Assembly (NCBI GenBank): GCA_028290125.1
Contig: JAQGKM010000349.1
Location: forward strand, 1 to 15,616
Length of the DNA stretch: 15,616 nt
Reading direction: 5' to 3'
Origin: Hyphomicrobiales bacterium
Lineage (GTDB): Bacteria > Pseudomonadota > Alphaproteobacteria > Rhizobiales > Beijerinckiaceae
A model generated the notes under the pieces. It was not told the DNA's origin, made no database searches, and saw only the letters and a program-made list of their open reading frames with translations. A program made the translations under genes and the position numbers. Positions 12,807 to 15,616 of this stretch are shown here, piece by piece (positions within the stretch are counted from its first letter, which is position 1; every line of letters begins with the position of its first letter).

Positions 12807-14651
12807 GTGGCGACGTTGAATGGCGTCTCGCCTCTGGTGACGGAATTGGGTCAATTGCCGCGACTGTCTGAACGTCTCGATACGCTGGTGCATGAGAGCG
12901 CAGGCGCTTGCCCGCTGACGCGCGCACGCCACGCCGCCTTCATCCGCCTTCACCTGTTGAAGCCGCTGTGCGCGAGCATAGCCGCGCCGCTCGTGCTCGC
13001 CATCGCGGGCGTGCCTGCGCCGTGGCAGGCCGCCGCCTTCGGTCTCGCCATGCTGCCGCTCGCCGGCGTGGCGCTCGCCTCGCAGCGCGGCGCTCTGGCG
13101 GAAGCGCAGGCCATCGGCCTCGCCGCCCTCGCCGGACTTGCCTGCATCGCGGCGCTCGCCTCCGGGCCCGGCTTCGCCGCCGGCCTGTTCCTTTGCCTTA
13201 TGCCTTTCGAGGCGGCGCTGGCGGGTTCGCCGCGCGCGCTGAAGACTGCGTGCATCGCGGCCGCGTCGCTCGGCGCGCTCCTGCTCGCCACCAGCGCTGC
13301 GGGCGTGCTTCCACAAGCCGGCGCCTCGCCGCTCGCCGATGCGGCGCTTGGCGCCTGCGCCATCGCCTATGGACTCGGCCTGGCGCATGTCTGGCGCTCC
13401 GAGATGCTGATGCGCGAAGCCATGCACGGGCGTGAACGCGCCGAGCACGCGCTGTTGCGGGCGCTCGTCAGCGACGTCGCCCTGCAGTTCGATCGTGCCG
13501 GCATTGTTCTTTCTGTGACGGGCGATTGCGCACAGGCGCTCGGGCTTCGTCCACGCGAATTGTCGGGCCGTGGCCTGTTCGAGCGCGTGCAGGTCGCCGA
13601 CCGCCCGGTGTTCCTGAAGGCGCTATCGGATGCGGCGCGGTTGAAGGATGGCGCCACGGTGCGCCTGCGCCTGCGCGGTCCCGATGTCGGCAGCGCCCGC
13701 GGCGCCTTCGCGGAACCGGCGTTCCGGAATGTCGAAATTCGTATGCAGCACCTCTCCGGAGAGGGCGAGGCCGCGGTTCTCAGCGCGTTGATGCGCGATG
13801 TCACGGATCTCGTCGCCGCCGAGCGCATCGTCTCGTCGCCGCCCGTCGTCGTGCGCGAAGACAGTGACTGGAAGAGCCGTCTGCTCGCCAACGTCAGTCA
13901 CGAACTGCGCACGCCGCTCAACGCCATCATCGGCTTCGCGCAATTGCTGGGCGGCGAGCGCGCCGCGCCGAGCGATGCCCAGCGTCGCGAATATGCCGAC
14001 ATCATCCATGCCTCGGGCCAGCATCTGCTGAGCATCGTCAACGCGCTGCTCGACATGTCGAAGATGGATGCGGGACGATTCCAGATCGCCGCCGCGCCGC
14101 TCGACCTGCCGCAACTGATCGACACCTGCTGCGACATCGTCCGGCTCAAGGCGCAGGAAGCGCAGGTCGACATCCAGCGGGACGTCACGGCCAACCTCGG
14201 GCTTGTCGCCGACGAGCGCGCCTGCCGCCAGATCGTGCTCAATCTTTTGTCCAACGCCATCAAGTTCACGCCGAAAGGCGGCCGCGTGACGCTGCAGGCG
14301 CGCAACGATGGCGGCCATCTCGTGTTGTCTGTTGCGGACACCGGCATCGGCGTGAGCCTCGCCGACCTGCCGCGGCTAGGCGACCCGTTCTTCCAGGCGC
14401 ACGCCGATCATCATGCGCCGCATGAGGGCACGGGTCTCGGGCTTTCGGTGGTGAAAGGTCTTGTCGGTCTGCACGGCGGATCCATCTCGGTGGAGAGCGC
14501 GCCGGGGCAGGGGACCTGCGTGACCATTCGCCTGCCGAGCGACGGCCACGCGCCGCAAAAACGCGCGCCCGAAAGCGCGACGATCGAGATTATTCCGAGG
14601 CGTGCTGCAGCGCCTGTCCACGACGTGACGATGGTGAAGAAAATTGCGTGA
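12807..14651 (+). CDS. Membrane PAS-domain sensor histidine kinase
   Basis: A 614-residue kinase. The N-terminal third (about residues 45-200) is a run of hydrophobic segments, enough for about six membrane helices with little periplasmic sequence. A PAS-like domain follows (about 215-335: ALVSDVALQFDRAGIVLSVT to VLSALMRDVTDLVAAE). The catalytic core has the H-box NVSHELRTPLNAIIGF (His365, the phosphorylated residue), N-box NLLSNAIKF (Asn483), G1 DTGIG (Asp511), F-box DPFFQ and G2 GTGLGLS. There is no receiver domain and no response regulator nearby, so its partner is elsewhere. The start is uncertain: GTG 12807 is the first possible codon, but GAAGG (12803-12807) is better spaced for TTG 12816. 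It overlaps the next gene by 8 nt. The core resembles the DivJ/PleC-like kinases of alphaproteobacteria in general form, not enough to name it. The upstream CtrA-like and GANTC motifs hint at cell-cycle control. Confidence 0.92.
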   Translation: MATLNGVSPLVTELGQLPRLSERLDTLVHESAGACPLTRARHAAFIRLHLLKPLCASIAAPLVLAIAGVPAPWQAAAFGLAMLPLAGVALASQRGALAEAQAIGLAALAGLACIAALASGPGFAAGLFLCLMPFEAALAGSPRALKTACIAAASLGALLLATSAAGVLPQAGASPLADAALGACAIAYGLGLAHVWRSEMLMREAMHGRERAEHALLRALVSDVALQFDRAGIVLSVTGDCAQALGLRPRELSGRGLFERVQVADRPVFLKALSDAARLKDGATVRLRLRGPDVGSARGAFAEPAFRNVEIRMQHLSGEGEAAVLSALMRDVTDLVAAERIVSSPPVVVREDSDWKSRLLANVSHELRTPLNAIIGFAQLLGGERAAPSDAQRREYADIIHASGQHLLSIVNALLDMSKMDAGRFQIAAAPLDLPQLIDTCCDIVRLKAQEAQVDIQRDVTANLGLVADERACRQIVLNLLSNAIKFTPKGGRVTLQARNDGGHLVLSVADTGIGVSLADLPRLGDPFFQAHADHHAPHEGTGLGLSVVKGLVGLHGGSISVESAPGQGTCVTIRLPSDGHAPQKRAPESATIEIIPRRAAAPVHDVTMVKKIA

Positions 14652-15276
14652 AGCTCTCGCCCGATCTGACCATGATTTCGTGCTCTCCACGCCCGCGCGT
14701 CCCAAGCGCGCGCGGCAGAAGAGCGGCAGCCCCATGGCCTTCGCCAGCGCGGCCTTGCTGCGACGGCCCGGTCGCACGCTGGCGGCCGTCGTCTTCGCCG
14801 GCATGCTGTGCGGCATCGCCGCCAACGCGCTGTTCTTCCAGACCGCGCGCCATCCCGCGCCGATCTTCAAGGGACCGGTCATCGCGCGTCCTGCGCATCC
14901 GGTGAGCGCGCCCGCGCAGCAGAGCATTCCGCTGCCGCCGCAGCGCCCGAGCGAAAGAACCGCTGCGCCGCAGTCGCCAATGGCGCCCGCCGCGAGCGTC
15001 GCGCGTCCGGTCGAGGCGGCCCCGAAGGACCAGATCGGCGCCTTGCTGTCGGGCGGATCGTCGAATGCGTCGGCCGATCCCGCGCCGCGCATCGTTGCGG
15101 CCCAGAAGGCGCTGATGAAACTTGGTTACGTCGTCAAGGCGGATGGCGTGATGGGCGCCGGCACGCGCAAGGCGATCGAGATGTTCGAACAATCGCGCAA
15201 ACTGCCTGTCACCGGAGACCTGTCGTCGCGCGTCTCGCGCGAACTGTCGGCGCTCTCCGGCGTGGCCGTTCCCTGA
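14644..15276 (+). CDS. Peptidoglycan-binding domain membrane protein
   Basis: A 210-residue protein with a short basic cytoplasmic N-terminus, one membrane helix (about 45-65: TLAAVVFAGMLCGIAANALF), a Pro/Ala-rich periplasmic linker (about 70-145), and a C-terminal PG_binding_1 domain (about 149-204: RIVAAQKALMKLGYVVKADG, then GAGTRKAIEMFEQSRKLPVTG). The bundle of short helices with DGxxGxxTRxAI is the usual peptidoglycan-binding repeat. It probably sits in the inner membrane and touches the cell wall. I start it at TTG 14644, overlapping the kinase by 8 nt, because the conserved-looking MREALARSDHDF lies there; ATG 14734 just before the helix is an alternative with no better ribosome site. 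Coupling to the kinase gene suggests a shared envelope-sensing role. Its stop overlaps the DUF1491 start by one base (TGATG). Confidence 0.85.
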   Translation: MREALARSDHDFVLSTPARPKRARQKSGSPMAFASAALLRRPGRTLAAVVFAGMLCGIAANALFFQTARHPAPIFKGPVIARPAHPVSAPAQQSIPLPPQRPSERTAAPQSPMAPAASVARPVEAAPKDQIGALLSGGSSNASADPAPRIVAAQKALMKLGYVVKADGVMGAGTRKAIEMFEQSRKLPVTGDLSSRVSRELSALSGVAVP

Positions 15277-15616
15277 TGCACCTCCGCGCGGATTTTTGGG
15301 TTGCGGCTTACGTGCGCCGGGTCGGAGTGGAAGGCGCCTTCGCGATGCTGCGCCGTCGCGGCGCCGCGGAAGCCGGCGCGATTTTTGTGAAGGTCGACCG
15401 GCTGGACGGTCACGCTGCGCTCTACGGCCCCGCGCCGCAGTCGGAACTCGCAGACCGCACCGGCATCGACCGCCTGTGGATGCGCCTGCACAAGGAAGAA
15501 TGGACCGACCCCGCCACCGTCGAGGAAAAGATGGCGCGCGAGATGAAGTTCGATCCCGACCTGTGGCTCATCGAAGTCGAAGACCCGAAGGGCCGCTGCT
15601 TCCTGGACCTGGCCGA
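15276..15616 (+). CDS. DUF1491 family protein (cut by window end)
   Basis: An open frame of 113 codons that starts at ATG 15276, sharing one base with the previous stop (TGATG), and runs off the window. It reads MHLRADFWVAAYVRRVGVEG, then GAAEAGAIFVKVDRLDGHAALYGP, RLWMRLHKEEW, VEEKMAREMKFDPDLWLIEVED and GRCFLDLA. This is the DUF1491 pattern, a small cytoplasmic family of about 110-120 residues, so only a few residues are probably missing. Function is unknown. Its tight coupling to the peptidoglycan-binding protein and the kinase is the main clue. The codon use and GC-rich third positions match its neighbours. Confidence 0.88.
   Translation, partial: MHLRADFWVAAYVRRVGVEGAFAMLRRRGAAEAGAIFVKVDRLDGHAALYGPAPQSELADRTGIDRLWMRLHKEEWTDPATVEEKMAREMKFDPDLWLIEVEDPKGRCFLDLA

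Noticed and set aside
12749..12871. 40-codon plus-strand frame starting at ATG 12749
   Set aside because: Overlaps the kinase N-terminus in another frame, has no ribosome site and no recognisable features.

Overview
The window looks like ordinary chromosomal DNA from a GC-rich alphaproteobacterium of the order Hyphomicrobiales (Rhizobiales). The evidence is high GC, a MucR/Ros regulator, and the gene block mucR - DUF6456 - sufE - DUF5330 - PAS histidine kinase - peptidoglycan-binding protein - DUF1491, a neighbourhood I associate from memory with this order. A Beijerinckiaceae/Methylocystaceae-like source is possible, but the genus cannot be fixed by reading. No tRNA, rRNA, CRISPR array, integrase or insertion sequence was seen.

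Layout. (1) 15-3629, all minus strand: a polyprenyl-phosphate-type GT2 glycosyltransferase and the lipid II flippase murJ, 3 nt apart, followed by a small DUF2892 membrane protein and an L-2-haloacid dehalogenase-type HAD hydrolase. A perfect CRP/FNR-family-type palindrome lies at the end of murJ, about 90 bp before the DUF2892 start. (2) 3782-4606, plus strand: a ChbG/YdjC-type deacetylase, then a REP-like inverted pair. (3) 4780-5853: a divergent pair of exported proteins, a PRC-barrel protein and a small Gly/Ser-rich repeat protein. Each has a candidate EcfG-type (general stress) promoter, and each is closed by a strong intrinsic terminator. (4) 5933-10170: iron superoxide dismutase sodB (minus), an uncharacterised two-helix membrane protein with a long acidic Pro/Glu-rich region (plus), and oligopeptidase B (minus). 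(5) 10397-15616: the conserved mucR to DUF1491 block. mucR and DUF6456 run on plus, sufE and DUF5330 on minus, and the kinase, peptidoglycan-binding protein and DUF1491 form an overlapping plus-strand operon whose last gene runs off the window.

How the genes may work together. Envelope assembly recurs (flippase, glycosyltransferase, deacetylase, peptidoglycan-binding membrane protein, membrane kinase), as does stress defence (SOD, PRC-barrel, candidate EcfG promoters). The two intergenic regions bounding the mucR/DUF6456/sufE/DUF5330 part of the conserved block are dense in GANTC (CcrM) sites, and one has a near-consensus CtrA box just before the kinase. Cell-cycle-linked control is therefore a reasonable, unproven hypothesis. 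I found no clear new defence or mobile system. The most useful leads are regulatory DNA and the uncharacterised conserved genes.
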